A stretch of 64,000 bases of DNA from positions 1,545,001-1,609,000 of the forward strand of contig NZ_UGHY01000002.1 of assembly GCF_900450995.1 (NCBI RefSeq), in the 5' to 3' direction. Source of the DNA: Haemophilus parainfluenzae (GTDB lineage Bacteria > Pseudomonadota > Gammaproteobacteria > Enterobacterales > Pasteurellaceae). Below the pieces are notes generated by a model. The model was not told the origin of the DNA. It saw only the letters and a program-made list of their open reading frames with translations, and made no database searches. Below are positions 49,883 to 61,096 of the stretch, piece after piece (position 1 is the first letter of the stretch; each line of letters begins with the position of its first letter). Both the position numbers and the translations under genes were made by a program.

Positions 49883-50215
49883 TTGCTCGGCTTCGTCCTG
49901 AAGTCTGAGCCTTCTCAACTCCTTTAGGTAGGCCACCTCCGCTTCAAGCTGTAAAATTCTCAGGCGTAAACGGTCTTCTTCAGTTTTGGGTGGCGGTGGC
50001 ATTTTTGCATATTTGGGTTTCATCGGCGGTCGTCCTGATGGTTTACGGGGAATAAGTCCTTTTATGCCACTTTTTTCAAACCGTTTCAACCATGTCCCGA
50101 CTAGGGTGTTGGAAGGAATATTGTAAAAACGCGCAGCTTCTCTAATACTCATTTTTCCATTCAAAATAGGTTGGAGAGCCTGTAATTTAAATTCGATTGT
50201 GTAGTGTTTACCCAT
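49862..50215 (-). CDS. IS transposase orfA
   Basis: 117 residues. Helix-turn-helix (MSIREAARFYNIPSNTLVGTWLKRFEKSG), Pro-rich linker and a leucine-zipper tail (LRLRILQLEAEVAYLKELRRL), typical of the IS150 group. It is normally joined to orfB by -1 frameshifting just before its stop. Confidence 0.92.
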   Translation of the reverse strand: MGKHYTIEFKLQALQPILNGKMSIREAARFYNIPSNTLVGTWLKRFEKSGIKGLIPRKPSGRPPMKPKYAKMPPPPKTEEDRLRLRILQLEAEVAYLKELRRLRLQDEAEQRKLSKG

Positions 50216-50305
50216 AAAAAAATCTGCACCTCAATTGTTGGTTTGTTGAGTCCAACTTTTGGGGTGCAGATCAAACTGACCGCACTTTTGTCTTATTGAA
50301 TATCG

Positions 50306-53300
50306 TTAAAACGAGAAACGTAATTCCGCATTCACATTATTCGCTTTGGTATCGTGGTTGTAAGCACCTTGATAGCCCACTTTCACACTGAATGTCGGCG
50401 TGAATTGCGCTTGTAATGCCACACCTGTCGTGACGACATTTTTCAATTCTTTACCATAAAGATTCGCGACACCTTGATTATTGATTACCAAGCTGCCTTC
50501 AGCGGCTTTATCTTTGTGGAAACGATGATAAGCCACATCACCTAATAGATTTAATTGAACGCCACCAATTGCAAATGGAATGGATGGACGTAAACCTACA
50601 GAGGTGACGATTAAATCACGATTGTTGTCTTTTAACTGCACTTCACCTTTAGTCACACCTTTATTTTTGATGTGCATATAGCTTACACCAGCATAAGGTT
50701 CAATCGCAAAATGTTCGCCTTTTAAGCCAGTGTAGGCAAGCTCAGCAAAGACATTTTGTGTTTGGCTATGGCTTTTCACACCTTGTGCAAATTCAGCACG
50801 TTGTTCGTGTTTTCCCCAGCTTTGAATAAAGCCAATTTTTGGTGTTAATACGTTGAAACGATGTTCAGCTGTTAAGCCTAAATGTACAGCACGATCTTTC
50901 GAAGTACGGTCAATTTTGTGGTTATTTTGTGTTGAGCCGACAAATACACCTAAATGTTTGTTTGTATCAATGGTTGCATCAATACCCACAAGTTGATTGT
51001 ACGCATGGCTGCTTAAACTATCCGTGCTGAAGTGGGTGAAGGTGCCACTTGTCCAAATTTGTGTACCTGCATTAAGTTGAGCTCTTACTGCACCTGGTTG
51101 AGCAAGTTGCTGACGAAGCAATAAGCCATTTAACACATTGTGTTGTTCGGCAGCGAGATCTTCATCATAGCTTAAACGAGCAAAAGCTTGGCGAGCGTTC
51201 TCTTTTGTTCCCCAAATGAGACTTTGATAAAAGGCACTGCTTGTTGCTGCATCTAAAGCATTGGCGATAGCCACTTCATTTTCAGTAGTTGCTGCAGATG
51301 AAAGGGCTTTTTTCTGAACGGTCACTTTCAGCGTATTTGCATTACTTTCATTTTTAACAGCAAAGAAATCATAAGTACGAGGTGTTTCAACTATCGCATT
51401 TTCAGCTCCTACAAATGAGCCAGTACCTTGTACTGACACTGCTTTTTGTGGATTTTGTTGTAATTGAGGCAGAATTTCTTCGTCAAATTTATTTGGCACT
51501 AAAATAGAGCTGTCGGCAAAGGTTGCATTGACGTTAGCAATATCATTATTCAGTAAGAAACGACCACCTTTTTCCACTGTTGCGGTAACCGTTTTCGCGG
51601 TGCTGGTTAAGGTTTCGGTGGCAAATCCATTCTCACTTGGTTTAGTGATTTCCGCTTTCGGTAATACTTCCAATGTTGCACCTTGTTTTACGATAACTTG
51701 TTGTGCCGAACCAAGGGATTGATTTAACCCTGAAAGCTGACCTTCATTTACAGTAATTGCACCTGTGAAGCTGTTATTACCGGTGAGGGTTAAGGTGCCA
51801 GAACCATTTTTAGTTAAAGCACCGATATAACCTTGTGCGGCACGTTCATTACGAGCCACTTCACGCGCTAAACCGACTTGATATTCAGCTTTTTCTTCTG
51901 CTGTCGCGCCCGCACGATTTTGCATTAACGCTTGTAATTCAGCTTTGCGTGTTGTCCAAGTTGCCGCTTCAGCTTGATCTTCGACTTGACGTGCTTTGAT
52001 GGCTTTACCGCTAATATCATTTGACCAAACATCATTTTGATTGAGGTTGATTTTCACGTTTCCTAAGAATTGACCTGGGCCAAACATCGCTTTGCCAAGA
52101 TCTAAAATCCCCCAACCCCAAACGTTACTTGGTACACCTTGTTCAGTTTCCCAACGTTCTAACGGTTTACCTTCAAGCCCTTTACGAAGCGTGGTTTGTC
52201 TTGCTGTGGTTAGCATGACATCACGCGTTTGATCGGTTGTCATGTATGGATAGCGAGAAAGAATGACACCTAACGCGCCACTTACATGAGGTGCAGCCAT
52301 TGAAGTACCACCAGCCGATTTGTAGATAGGCTCACCATAAGTGTCGTTGTCTTGTAATTGAATATAGGCAGAATAGATGTTGGCGGATGGCGCCGCAATC
52401 GTCCACCATTTTGAATGGCCGGCGAGGTTAAATTCTTGAATATCTGCACCTGCTTTTTCATCACTCACATCTCCATTTGAGTCATTCGGATAGCCTTCAC
52501 CGCCGACTTGACCGGTGACGTTTACCCAGTATTTTTCTGCATCAGGTCTGAAATAGGGCAACATAGCACGCGTAAAGGACTCCGACATCATACTGCGGTT
52601 ACCTGCGGTAAAGACTTGAATTACTTGTTTATTTTTTGCCACTTCATAAGCCGCATCAACAAAGTTTTTCTCACCACTGGTCACAAATTGATAATAAGCT
52701 TTTTCAGCCTCTCCTAAGTTACTTAAATAAATATGTGCCGCAGGACTAGAAATTGGCTCAGGTGCTTTTGGTACATCATAATATTGCACGCCATATTCAG
52801 GCACATCACGCCAATCATATTTTGGTTTGTAGCCTTGTGCGCCAGCAAAGGATGAATTAACACGACGGTTTGAACCCCAACTGTTATTAATCACTTTTGC
52901 ACCGGCATCTGCTAGGGCAGAGTAGCCCTGTAAGAAGAAACTATAGTCTTGGTTTGGGCCATAGGTCATGTTGTCGTTACCACCGGTATTGGCAGAATAC
53001 AGATTAGCGCCGAATGCTACACCGTGCATCTCATTGCCGTCACGCGTTGCCGCCATTGTCCCACCAACATGGGTGCCGTGCGCATCATTGGTATATTTAT
53101 GCCATGTGCCGTCAATATTGAAGGCTTCACCTTTAGTGAAGACGCCATTATCTGTTTTATCGAAATTGCGTTTGCCGTTTTTTACCGGTTCGTTTTTATT
53201 AATTGGGCCATTTCCCACAGAGGCATCGGGATAACGCATGCCATCTTTACTGTAAGTCCCTTCTGTTTTTACAACGTGGATTCGACCATCTTGAAATTCA

Positions 53301-53530
53301 GGGTGGTTTAATAGTACGCCAGAATCCATCACGCCAATTTTCACGCCAGAACCATTAAAGCCAAGGGAGTAAGCCGTGGAGGCATTCATTGAGGTCAAGC
53401 CCCAGTCTTTGAGGTATTCAGTACTTTCCCAGCTTTTGGTATTACCGGCTTGGCCTTGTTCAGAATAAGCGGCTGCATTGGCGGCATACCAACCAACGAG
53501 TAATGCGAGTGCAGTTTTTTGAAGTTTCAT
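50306..53530 (-). CDS. Subtilisin-like serine protease autotransporter
   Basis: 1074 residues. A signal peptide (about 1-21) is followed by an S8 protease domain with Asp69 (VMDSG), His151 (DAHGTHVGG) and Ser410 (GGTSMAAPHVSG), a passenger repeat (GSGTLTLTGNNSFTGAITV), and a C-terminal 12-strand barrel of about 270 residues ending NAELRFSF. The layout matches NalP/SphB1/AusI-type surface proteases that process other surface proteins. It seems intact. It is transcribed away from galE, with a shared CRP site in the gap. Confidence 0.95.
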   Translation of the reverse strand: MKLQKTALALLVGWYAANAAAYSEQGQAGNTKSWESTEYLKDWGLTSMNASTAYSLGFNGSGVKIGVMDSGVLLNHPEFQDGRIHVVKTEGTYSKDGMRYPDASVGNGPINKNEPVKNGKRNFDKTDNGVFTKGEAFNIDGTWHKYTNDAHGTHVGGTMAATRDGNEMHGVAFGANLYSANTGGNDNMTYGPNQDYSFFLQGYSALADAGAKVINNSWGSNRRVNSSFAGAQGYKPKYDWRDVPEYGVQYYDVPKAPEPISSPAAHIYLSNLGEAEKAYYQFVTSGEKNFVDAAYEVAKNKQVIQVFTAGNRSMMSESFTRAMLPYFRPDAEKYWVNVTGQVGGEGYPNDSNGDVSDEKAGADIQEFNLAGHSKWWTIAAPSANIYSAYIQLQDNDTYGEPIYKSAGGTSMAAPHVSGALGVILSRYPYMTTDQTRDVMLTTARQTTLRKGLEGKPLERWETEQGVPSNVWGWGILDLGKAMFGPGQFLGNVKINLNQNDVWSNDISGKAIKARQVEDQAEAATWTTRKAELQALMQNRAGATAEEKAEYQVGLAREVARNERAAQGYIGALTKNGSGTLTLTGNNSFTGAITVNEGQLSGLNQSLGSAQQVIVKQGATLEVLPKAEITKPSENGFATETLTSTAKTVTATVEKGGRFLLNNDIANVNATFADSSILVPNKFDEEILPQLQQNPQKAVSVQGTGSFVGAENAIVETPRTYDFFAVKNESNANTLKVTVQKKALSSAATTENEVAIANALDAATSSAFYQSLIWGTKENARQAFARLSYDEDLAAEQHNVLNGLLLRQQLAQPGAVRAQLNAGTQIWTSGTFTHFSTDSLSSHAYNQLVGIDATIDTNKHLGVFVGSTQNNHKIDRTSKDRAVHLGLTAEHRFNVLTPKIGFIQSWGKHEQRAEFAQGVKSHSQTQNVFAELAYTGLKGEHFAIEPYAGVSYMHIKNKGVTKGEVQLKDNNRDLIVTSVGLRPSIPFAIGGVQLNLLGDVAYHRFHKDKAAEGSLVINNQGVANLYGKELKNVVTTGVALQAQFTPTFSVKVGYQGAYNHDTKANNVNAELRFSF

Positions 53531-53631
53531 GTTGTCTTCCTTTATCTTTTTGATTTTCGCTGGCTATTATTCGCCTCATCGCGAAGCGCTTCAATGACTC
53601 AAATCAAAATTCCAAAGAAAAATGTTTATTC

Positions 53632-53647
53632 TGTGACAACGATCACA
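53632..53647. promoter_or_regulatory. Perfect CRP-cAMP binding site between autotransporter and galE
   Basis: TGTGACAACGATCACA is a perfect TGTGA-N6-TCACA. It is centred about 72 bases upstream of the predicted galE start site (after TATAAT at 53700-53705), the class I position, and about 109 bases upstream of the autotransporter start codon. Confidence 0.82.
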
Positions 53648-53734
53648 CCAAAGTGCGGTCAAAAGAGGGGATAAATTTATGTATCGTAGAAATCAATGTT
53701 ATAATTTGCGAACAAAATGATTAAGGAGTAACTC

Positions 53735-54751
53735 ATGGCTATTTTAGTAACGGGTGGCGCAGGCTATATCGGTTCACACACTGTAGTGGAATTATTAAAT
53801 GCAAATAAAGAAGTGGTGGTATTGGATAATTTATGCAACTCCTCCCCTAAATCTTTAGAACGAGTCAAAGAAATTACCGGTAAAGACGTGAAATTTTATG
53901 AAGGCGATATTTTAGATCGTGCTTTATTACAAAAAATCTTTGCTGAAAACAGTATTCAATCGGTCATCCATTTTGCGGGTTTAAAAGCTGTGGGTGAAAG
54001 TGTTCAAAAGCCAGCTGAATACTATATGAATAACGTATCAGGCACGATTGTTTTGATTCAAGAAATGAAAAAAGCAGGCGTGTGGAACTTTGTATTTAGT
54101 TCATCTGCAACGGTTTATGGTGATCCAGAAATTATTCCAATTACAGAAGACTGCAAAGTGGGTGGTACAACCAACCCTTACGGTACATCTAAATACATGG
54201 TGGAACAAATTTTGACTGATGTTGCTAAAGCTGAACCGCAATTTAGTATGACGATCTTACGTTATTTCAATCCAGTAGGCGCTCACGCAAGTGGCTTGAT
54301 TGGTGAAGACCCAAATGGTATTCCAAATAATTTATTGCCTTACATCAGCCAAGTTGCCATTGGTAAATTACCGCAACTTTCGGTATTTGGTAGCGATTAT
54401 GATACCCATGATGGCACCGGTGTACGTGATTATATCCATGTGGTGGATTTAGCTATCGGTCACTTAAAAGCGTTAAATCGCCATGAAAATGACGCAGGTT
54501 TACACATTTATAACTTAGGTACGGGTACTGGTTATTCTGTGCTTGATATGGTGAAAGCGTTTGAACAAGCAAACAATATCGAAATTCCATATCGTCTTGT
54601 TGCTCGTCGTCCTGGTGATATTGCAACATGCTATTCCGATCCAAGTCTTGCAGCAAAAGAGTTAAATTGGACAGCTGAACGTGGTCTTGAGCAAATGATG
54701 AAAGATACATGGAATTGGCAAAAAAATAATCCGAAAGGATACAGAGATTAA
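53735..54751 (+). CDS. galE: UDP-glucose 4-epimerase
   Basis: 338 residues, as in E. coli GalE. NAD-binding [10 protein letters not shown], catalytic SSSATVYGD and YGTSKYMVE. It interconverts UDP-glucose and UDP-galactose for galactose use and lipooligosaccharide synthesis. AAGGAG precedes the ATG. TATAAT at 53700-53705 and the upstream CRP site suggest catabolite control. Confidence 0.97.
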   Translation: MAILVTGGAGYIGSHTVVELLNANKEVVVLDNLCNSSPKSLERVKEITGKDVKFYEGDILDRALLQKIFAENSIQSVIHFAGLKAVGESVQKPAEYYMNNVSGTIVLIQEMKKAGVWNFVFSSSATVYGDPEIIPITEDCKVGGTTNPYGTSKYMVEQILTDVAKAEPQFSMTILRYFNPVGAHASGLIGEDPNGIPNNLLPYISQVAIGKLPQLSVFGSDYDTHDGTGVRDYIHVVDLAIGHLKALNRHENDAGLHIYNLGTGTGYSVLDMVKAFEQANNIEIPYRLVARRPGDIATCYSDPSLAAKELNWTAERGLEQMMKDTWNWQKNNPKGYRD

Positions 54752-54830
54752 TCTCACTCTTGTTGGGCGGAGTACATTCCGCCCTTAATATTTCAATCAA
54801 ATAAAACACGCTCAAAAATAACCGCACTTT

Positions 54831-56105
54831 ATGTCAGAACAATCCCTTTCTAGTCAAATATTTACCCGAAAAATGCTGATCTGTGTCTTTACTGGATTTA
54901 GTTCGGGTTTACCACTTTTCGTGTTATTGCAAATGTTGCCAGTGTGGCTGACAGATAAAGGACTTTCCGTTGAATTAATCGGTGCCTTGACAGGGGTGAT
55001 GGTGCCATATGGTTTGAAATTTTTATGGGCACCATTATTAGACCGCTATTTCCCGCGTTTTTTAGGGCGTCGTCGTAGTTGGTTATTGATTTCTCAAGTT
55101 GTTTTGCTGATTTCCCTTTATGCGATTAGTCAGTTTGATCCCGTGGCAGAGTTAAGTATGGTGGCTAAACTTGCGACATTTATTGCCTTTTTCTCTGCGA
55201 CACAAGATATTGTACTCGATGCTTATCGTCGTGAAATTTTAACGGATAATGAATTAGGATTGGGGAATACCATCCATATTAATGCTTATCGAGTTGCAGG
55301 CTTAATTCCTGGGGGGCTATCGCTTTATTTAGCGACGATTTATCCGTGGGAAACCGTCTTTTTATTGACCGCACTTTGTATGCTAGTGGGCATATTTATG
55401 ACGCTCTTTTTGGCAAAAGAACCTCAGGTTGCACAGGTCGATCGTGATCAACCTTTCTATATGGTGTTTTGGATACCGCTGAAAGAGTTCTTCCAACGTA
55501 AAGGCGTTGCTCAAGCCATTAGTTTTTTACTCTTTTTATTCTTGTATAAGTTTGGTGATTCGTTTGCTACTACGTTACAAACTAAATTCGTCTATGACAT
55601 GGGCTTTGAAAAAGAACATATTGCGTTGGTGGTAAAAAGTACCTCTCTTTGGGCAAGTATCTCAGCCGGTCTCGTCGGTGGCGTGATTATGTTACGCCTA
55701 GGCATTAACCGTGCATTATGGGTATTTGGTTTTATCCAATTGATTACTATTGGTGGATTTATTTGGTTGGCTGCATTTGGACATTTTGACCATATCGGTG
55801 CTGCAGAACTTTGGAAATTGGGTTTCGTGATTGCGGGTGAATATATCGGTGTCGGTCTCGGTACTGCTGCCTTTGTCGCCTTTATGGCTCGCGAAACGAA
55901 TCCGCTTTATACAGCCACTCAATTAGCCTTATTTACCAGCCTTTCTGCTTTACCAAGTAAAGGACTTGGTATGTTATCGGGTTACTTGGTCAAGGCAGTG
56001 GGTTACTATCATTTTTTCTGGATTTGTTTATTCCTCGCTATCCCAGGAATGATTTGTTTATTCTGGGTAGCACCGTGGAATGAAAAAGGAAATAAAAAAG
56101 CTTAA
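54831..56105 (+). CDS. ampG: Muropeptide permease AmpG
   Basis: 424 residues, major facilitator with 12 to 14 membrane segments. FSSGLPLFVLLQMLPVWLTDKG and APLLDRYFPRFLGRRRSW are AmpG hallmarks. It imports anhydro-muropeptides for cell-wall recycling. The ATG follows an uptake sequence directly and the ribosome site is poor. Confidence 0.94.
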   Translation: MSEQSLSSQIFTRKMLICVFTGFSSGLPLFVLLQMLPVWLTDKGLSVELIGALTGVMVPYGLKFLWAPLLDRYFPRFLGRRRSWLLISQVVLLISLYAISQFDPVAELSMVAKLATFIAFFSATQDIVLDAYRREILTDNELGLGNTIHINAYRVAGLIPGGLSLYLATIYPWETVFLLTALCMLVGIFMTLFLAKEPQVAQVDRDQPFYMVFWIPLKEFFQRKGVAQAISFLLFLFLYKFGDSFATTLQTKFVYDMGFEKEHIALVVKSTSLWASISAGLVGGVIMLRLGINRALWVFGFIQLITIGGFIWLAAFGHFDHIGAAELWKLGFVIAGEYIGVGLGTAAFVAFMARETNPLYTATQLALFTSLSALPSKGLGMLSGYLVKAVGYYHFFWICLFLAIPGMICLFWVAPWNEKGNKKA

Positions 56106-56164
56106 AATAAAATAAAGTGCGGTCAAAATTAACAGCAAAATCATTTGACCAAACAAGGCTTTAA

Positions 56165-56848
<684 letters not shown>

Positions 56849-56864
56849 AAAAGATGGAAAACTG

Positions 56865-56898
56865 ACCGCACTTTGAAGAGAAAAGTGCGGTTAATTTT
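56865..56898 (+). terminator. Terminator of adk made from paired uptake sequences
   Basis: ACCGCACTTT and AAAGTGCGGT form the stem, followed by TAATTTTT. Confidence 0.88.
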
Positions 56899-56945
56899 TC
56901 AAAAGGATTTTGAAATCGTAAATTGAGATCGCATTTAGGGACGTT

Positions 56946-58970
56946 ATGAGCAAGAAAAAAACAATAACATTGATGATTTCGGCTATCGCAGTGGCACTTG
57001 GGATCGTCGCACAATTTTATACTAATCACAAAATTGATCAGGTATTAAAAAATTTCCCTTACTCTTTAGATAATCAAGCGACATTAAACGTGACACAAAC
57101 TGCGAAAAACTTTTTTATTCGTGAGTTAATCTTTAGCGTAAAAAATAGTGATGCGAAAAACACAAATGTCATTTCAACTAAGCTCACCGCTCTGCCTTTC
57201 TTCATTACAGCGGAGTCTCAGTTATCCGATCAGTTAGTTCGTCAATTAAATAAAACATTAAATATTACGATTGATAAAAACACAATTAATAGCAAATTTT
57301 CGCCAGTAGGGGATTATTTACAGTCTGATATATTGACAGAATTCCGTGATTTTGCGAATAAGTCCCAAAACCTTTCTATCGGTCTTCATTTCTTAAAAAA
57401 TAAAGAAGTTGAGCTAAAAACAACCCTTAGTGGTTTTAATTACGATAAAGACACTAAACTGGAACAAATTGAAGGTGAAGCTCGTCTAGTGCCTGTCGGT
57501 GCAAATCAGTATGACCTATCAAGTATAGAATTAACTGCGAAAAATGCCGAATTAGCATTGTTAAATGGTGAAAATACACATATTTATCTTAAAAATGCGA
57601 CTTACTATTTTGATGTAAAACCAGGCGAGACAGATAAACGCGATCTTAATACAAAATTCAGTAGTGATATTTTGCGCATTGCCAATAAAACCCGTACAAC
57701 GGAAGAAAGCCAAGCAACAGCAGGTGGATTAAATTTATTCATTAAACAAAATGGTGTACCAAGTGCTGTCAATTTTTATAACGAGTTTCAAAAATTAAGT
57801 GGTGGTTCACTAGACATTAAAGATGGCGTCAGTTTGTTAACGAAAATTTTTACACAAAACGATCGTTTTGATGGTTCGTTATCGGTACTTTCTGTCAATG
57901 TCCCTAAAAATAATCAACCTTACTTTAACTTACAAAATGCAGGCCTTGAACTTAAGTTAGCGAATACTGATTTAACTAAAGCCAATGTGGATTTCAAATT
58001 AAATGTTGAAAGTGTGAAGCAAACCCCTTCCGATGAAGAGCGTAAATGGGAAGCTAAAGGCGGTAAGGTAAATATTCAGTTAGATGATTATAACGTGGAA
58101 AATGAACTGGCTTTTGTTCCTTTCTTATTGGATGCTTTTGCTAAGAAAGACACGCCAGCAAAAGAGAATAAAGATTTCTTAAATGCCAAAGATAAATGGG
58201 TAAAAGAATTTAGTGGTAAAACCAATATTGAGGCTACATTAAAATCATTTAATATGGCCGATTTAGTACTTGATGACGTATCAGCCAGTGATAAGACGGA
58301 AACTTTAGACAATGATCAATATAATGAACATATCACATTGTCAGCGAATAAAGCTAGTTATCCAAGTGCAGGTTTCCAATTTGAAAAATTAGCGGTTGAT
58401 GCGCCATTTAAAATTAATCATAGCAAAGCGCATTTATCAGCAAGATTTTGTTCAGCACCGTTTTATGGGGCCTTATGTAGCACGCATTTAACGTCAACCA
58501 CATTTGATAAATACATCAAAAACTCTTGGAAAGAGCTTGATTTAATCGTTGATGATGCAACATTGAATTTGAATCTAAATACTTATCCGGAAACCAATGC
58601 TTATCCTGTTAAGTTGGAAGTGAGTGGTATTGTGCCTCAAGTGCCAGAAGATGATTCATCCGACATGATTCCAGATAATATTGAAGGCACATTTAATCTG
58701 ACATTAAGTAAAATGTTATTTGATGATCAAAATGAAAAAGCCTTAGCCATTAAGGAAAATTCATACTTTTGGCAATATTTAAGGAGCTTTGTGAAACATG
58801 ATGGAAAACTTCACCGAGAATTTGTGGAAGAAGGTGATAATTACGTTTCTAGAGTTGAAAAAACGGAAAATGGCTATTTAATTAATGGTCGTACGCTTGA
58901 AGATCTTCGTCAAGAAAGCATGATGGAGACTGATGAGAGCGAAGAAGAGAAGGCGGCAGCAACTGACTAG
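56946..58970 (+). CDS. ydgA: YdgA-family (DUF945) periplasmic protein
   Basis: 674 residues. An N-terminal anchor (TLMISAIAVALGIVAQFYTNHKI) is followed by a large beta-rich periplasmic domain. DUF945 features include FFIRELIFSVKN and ADVKNPE-like repeats. It is longer than E. coli YdgA (502). The family has been linked to swarming and envelope traits; function in Haemophilus is unclear. Confidence 0.82.
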   Translation: MSKKKTITLMISAIAVALGIVAQFYTNHKIDQVLKNFPYSLDNQATLNVTQTAKNFFIRELIFSVKNSDAKNTNVISTKLTALPFFITAESQLSDQLVRQLNKTLNITIDKNTINSKFSPVGDYLQSDILTEFRDFANKSQNLSIGLHFLKNKEVELKTTLSGFNYDKDTKLEQIEGEARLVPVGANQYDLSSIELTAKNAELALLNGENTHIYLKNATYYFDVKPGETDKRDLNTKFSSDILRIANKTRTTEESQATAGGLNLFIKQNGVPSAVNFYNEFQKLSGGSLDIKDGVSLLTKIFTQNDRFDGSLSVLSVNVPKNNQPYFNLQNAGLELKLANTDLTKANVDFKLNVESVKQTPSDEERKWEAKGGKVNIQLDDYNVENELAFVPFLLDAFAKKDTPAKENKDFLNAKDKWVKEFSGKTNIEATLKSFNMADLVLDDVSASDKTETLDNDQYNEHITLSANKASYPSAGFQFEKLAVDAPFKINHSKAHLSARFCSAPFYGALCSTHLTSTTFDKYIKNSWKELDLIVDDATLNLNLNTYPETNAYPVKLEVSGIVPQVPEDDSSDMIPDNIEGTFNLTLSKMLFDDQNEKALAIKENSYFWQYLRSFVKHDGKLHREFVEEGDNYVSRVEKTENGYLINGRTLEDLRQESMMETDESEEEKAAATD

Positions 58971-58989
58971 TAGTTGAAAGGATAACATA

Positions 58990-59029
58990 AAAAATGACCG
59001 CACTTGAGATCCAAAGTGCGGTCATTTTT
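58990..59029. terminator. Bidirectional terminator of ydgA and lipA from paired uptake sequences
   Basis: AAATGACCGCACTT pairs with AAGTGCGGTCATTT around seven bases, with A and T runs outside. It serves two convergent genes. Confidence 0.9.
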
Positions 59030-59043
59030 TTAGCTGTTTTCGA

Positions 59044-60006
59044 TTACTTCACTAATCCACCACTTGCTTGTAAATCAGCATGGTAGGAAGAGCGAACAAA
59101 TGGACCACAAGCTGTGTGTTCAAAGCCCATTGCGTTGGCTTTATCACGGAACTCATCAAACTCTGCTGGTGGCACATAGCGAGCAACTGGTAAGTGATGG
59201 CGACTTGGTTGAAGGTATTGACCCAGTGTAAGCATGGTTACGCCATTTGCGCGTAAGTCTTCCATCACTTCAAGGATTTCTTCATTGGTTTCACCCAGCC
59301 CAACCATTAAGCCTGATTTAGTTGGGATATTTGGGAACATTTCTTTGAAATCATGAAGTAATTTTAAAGACCATTGATAATCAGCACCTGGACGAATTTC
59401 TTTATACAAGCGTGGTACATTTTCCAAGTTGTGATTGAATACATCTGGTGGATTGTCTTTTAATTTTTCTAAGGCTTGAGTGATACGTCCACGGAAATCA
59501 GGCACTAAAATCTCAATTTTAATGCCAGGATTTAATGTACGCACTTCTTTTACACATTCAGCAAAATGACCCGCACCACGATCAGGTAAATCATCGCGGT
59601 CAACAGAGGTAATCACCACATATTTCAACTTCATATCTTGGATGGTTTCAGCTAATTTACGTGGTTCATCAGGATCTGGCGGTAAGGGTTTACCATGTGC
59701 AACGTCACAGAAAGGACAACGACGAGTACAAATTGCGCCTAGAATCATAAAGGTTGCTGTACCATGGTTAAAGCACTCGTGTAAATTTGGGCAAGAAGCT
59801 TCTTCACATACCGAATGTAACCCATGACGGCGCATCCCATTTTTAATGGTCTCGATCTTTAATGAGCTAGACGGTAATTTGATTTTCATCCATTCCGGCT
59901 TTTTCAATAACTCTTGATTAGGATCGATATTTTTAACTGGGATAATCGATGTTTTGGCTGCATCGCGGTATTTTACGCCGCGTTCCATTTTAAAAGGCGT
60001 TGACAT
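59044..60006 (-). CDS. lipA: Lipoyl synthase
   Basis: 320 residues. Radical-SAM motif CTRRCPFC, auxiliary cluster cysteines in [12 protein letters not shown] and the C-terminal RSSYHAD serine. It inserts two sulfurs into octanoyl chains made available by LipB. Confidence 0.97.
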   Translation of the reverse strand: MSTPFKMERGVKYRDAAKTSIIPVKNIDPNQELLKKPEWMKIKLPSSSLKIETIKNGMRRHGLHSVCEEASCPNLHECFNHGTATFMILGAICTRRCPFCDVAHGKPLPPDPDEPRKLAETIQDMKLKYVVITSVDRDDLPDRGAGHFAECVKEVRTLNPGIKIEILVPDFRGRITQALEKLKDNPPDVFNHNLENVPRLYKEIRPGADYQWSLKLLHDFKEMFPNIPTKSGLMVGLGETNEEILEVMEDLRANGVTMLTLGQYLQPSRHHLPVARYVPPAEFDEFRDKANAMGFEHTACGPFVRSSYHADLQASGGLVK

Positions 60007-60067
60007 TGTTCTTTCCTAAAGAAAAATGCCTAATTCAGGCATTTTTTATGTGTTATAAAAGTGAATG

Positions 60068-60709
60068 TTATAAATTTGTAACATTATAGCCCAAAAGTTC
60101 GGCAAAGTGTTTAATTAATTTGGGGGAAACCTTGTCAAGTGTCGCCTCTTCTTTACCGATAAAGTCAGCAAGTTGACACATTTCAAGTCCTGCATAGCCA
60201 CAAGGATTAATGCAATGGAAGGGGGTGAGATCCATATTGATATTAAACGCTAAGCCATGGAAAGAACAGCCTTTGCGGATACGTAAACCTAATGAACAGA
60301 TTTTTTTGCTGTCGATATATACGCCTGGTGCATCAGGTTTGGGATAACCTTCAATGCCATAGTCTGCGAGGGTTTTCACGACAGATTGTTCAAGTGCGGT
60401 CACTAATTGACGAACATTTAAATGTTCATGACGTTTAATATCAATGAGTACATACATCACCTGCTGACCTGGGCCATGATAAGTAATTTGACCGCCGCGA
60501 TCTGATTGAACAACAGGTATATTACTACTTTGTAATAAGTGCTCTGGTTTGCCTGCTTGGCCTTGTGTGAAAACAGGATAATGCTCAACTAACCAAATTT
60601 CATCAGTTGTTTCTGCATTTCGATTATCCGTGAATTCCTGCATTTTATGCCAGATCTCTTGATAATCTTGTAATCCTAATTGACGGACAACTAAATCAGT
60701 ATTGTTCAT
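60068..60709 (-). CDS. lipB: Octanoyl transferase
   Basis: 213 residues as in E. coli. [23 protein letters not shown], Lys in [12 protein letters not shown] and the catalytic Cys in INPCGY. Start chosen at 60709, immediately after the ybeD stop; upstream codons have no ribosome site. Moves octanoate from ACP to lipoyl domains. Confidence 0.96.
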   Translation of the reverse strand: MNNTDLVVRQLGLQDYQEIWHKMQEFTDNRNAETTDEIWLVEHYPVFTQGQAGKPEHLLQSSNIPVVQSDRGGQITYHGPGQQVMYVLIDIKRHEHLNVRQLVTALEQSVVKTLADYGIEGYPKPDAPGVYIDSKKICSLGLRIRKGCSFHGLAFNINMDLTPFHCINPCGYAGLEMCQLADFIGKEEATLDKVSPKLIKHFAELLGYNVTNL

Positions 60710-60710
60710 T

Positions 60711-60989
60711 TTAGATAACCATTTTGACGCCTTCAACTTTTGCAAGTTCTTTGTAGAGAGTTTCTACTTGCTCAAAGTTTTGTGCCACGATATCAATTGA
60801 AACTGAATTATACGTGCCTTTGCTACTGCGTTTTTCTTTTGGAATATAATCACCCGGTAAATATTTTTGTATCACCGCAACGATGTCTTGTGCTAAGTTC
60901 TCACGGTTAACACCTGCGACTTTAAATGTCATTGCAGCAGGGAATTCCATTAATTCTTTCAGTTTTTCATAATCATTTTCTGTTGTCAT
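60711..60989 (-). CDS. ybeD: YbeD family protein (DUF493)
   Basis: 92 residues: [20 protein letters not shown] [20 protein letters not shown], then [24 protein letters not shown] small ACT-like fold regularly found between dacA and lipB. AAGGAAG precedes the ATG. Confidence 0.93.
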   Translation of the reverse strand: MTTENDYEKLKELMEFPAAMTFKVAGVNRENLAQDIVAVIQKYLPGDYIPKEKRSSKGTYNSVSIDIVAQNFEQVETLYKELAKVEGVKMVI

Positions 60990-61096
60990 GTTGCTTCCTT
61001 ATTTAAGAGTAAGGTGCGTGAATCAGTTAAATTCACACACCTTACGAATTTATTGATGTGATATAAATGGGGAAGTGCGGTTAATTTTCAAGGTGT

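Larger units (their letters stand above)
49033..50268 (-). mobile_element. IS3-family (IS150 group) insertion sequence
   Basis: 1236 bp bounded by imperfect inverted ends (TGACCCCAAAAAGTTAGAC at the left, TGCACCCCAAAAGTTGGAC reading in from the right) and by a GATC direct repeat at 49029-49032 and 50269-50272. It has orfA and a frameshifted orfB. The right end also forms a palindrome (TCTGCACC at 50223-50230 with GGTGCAGA at 50263-50270). Confidence 0.9.
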
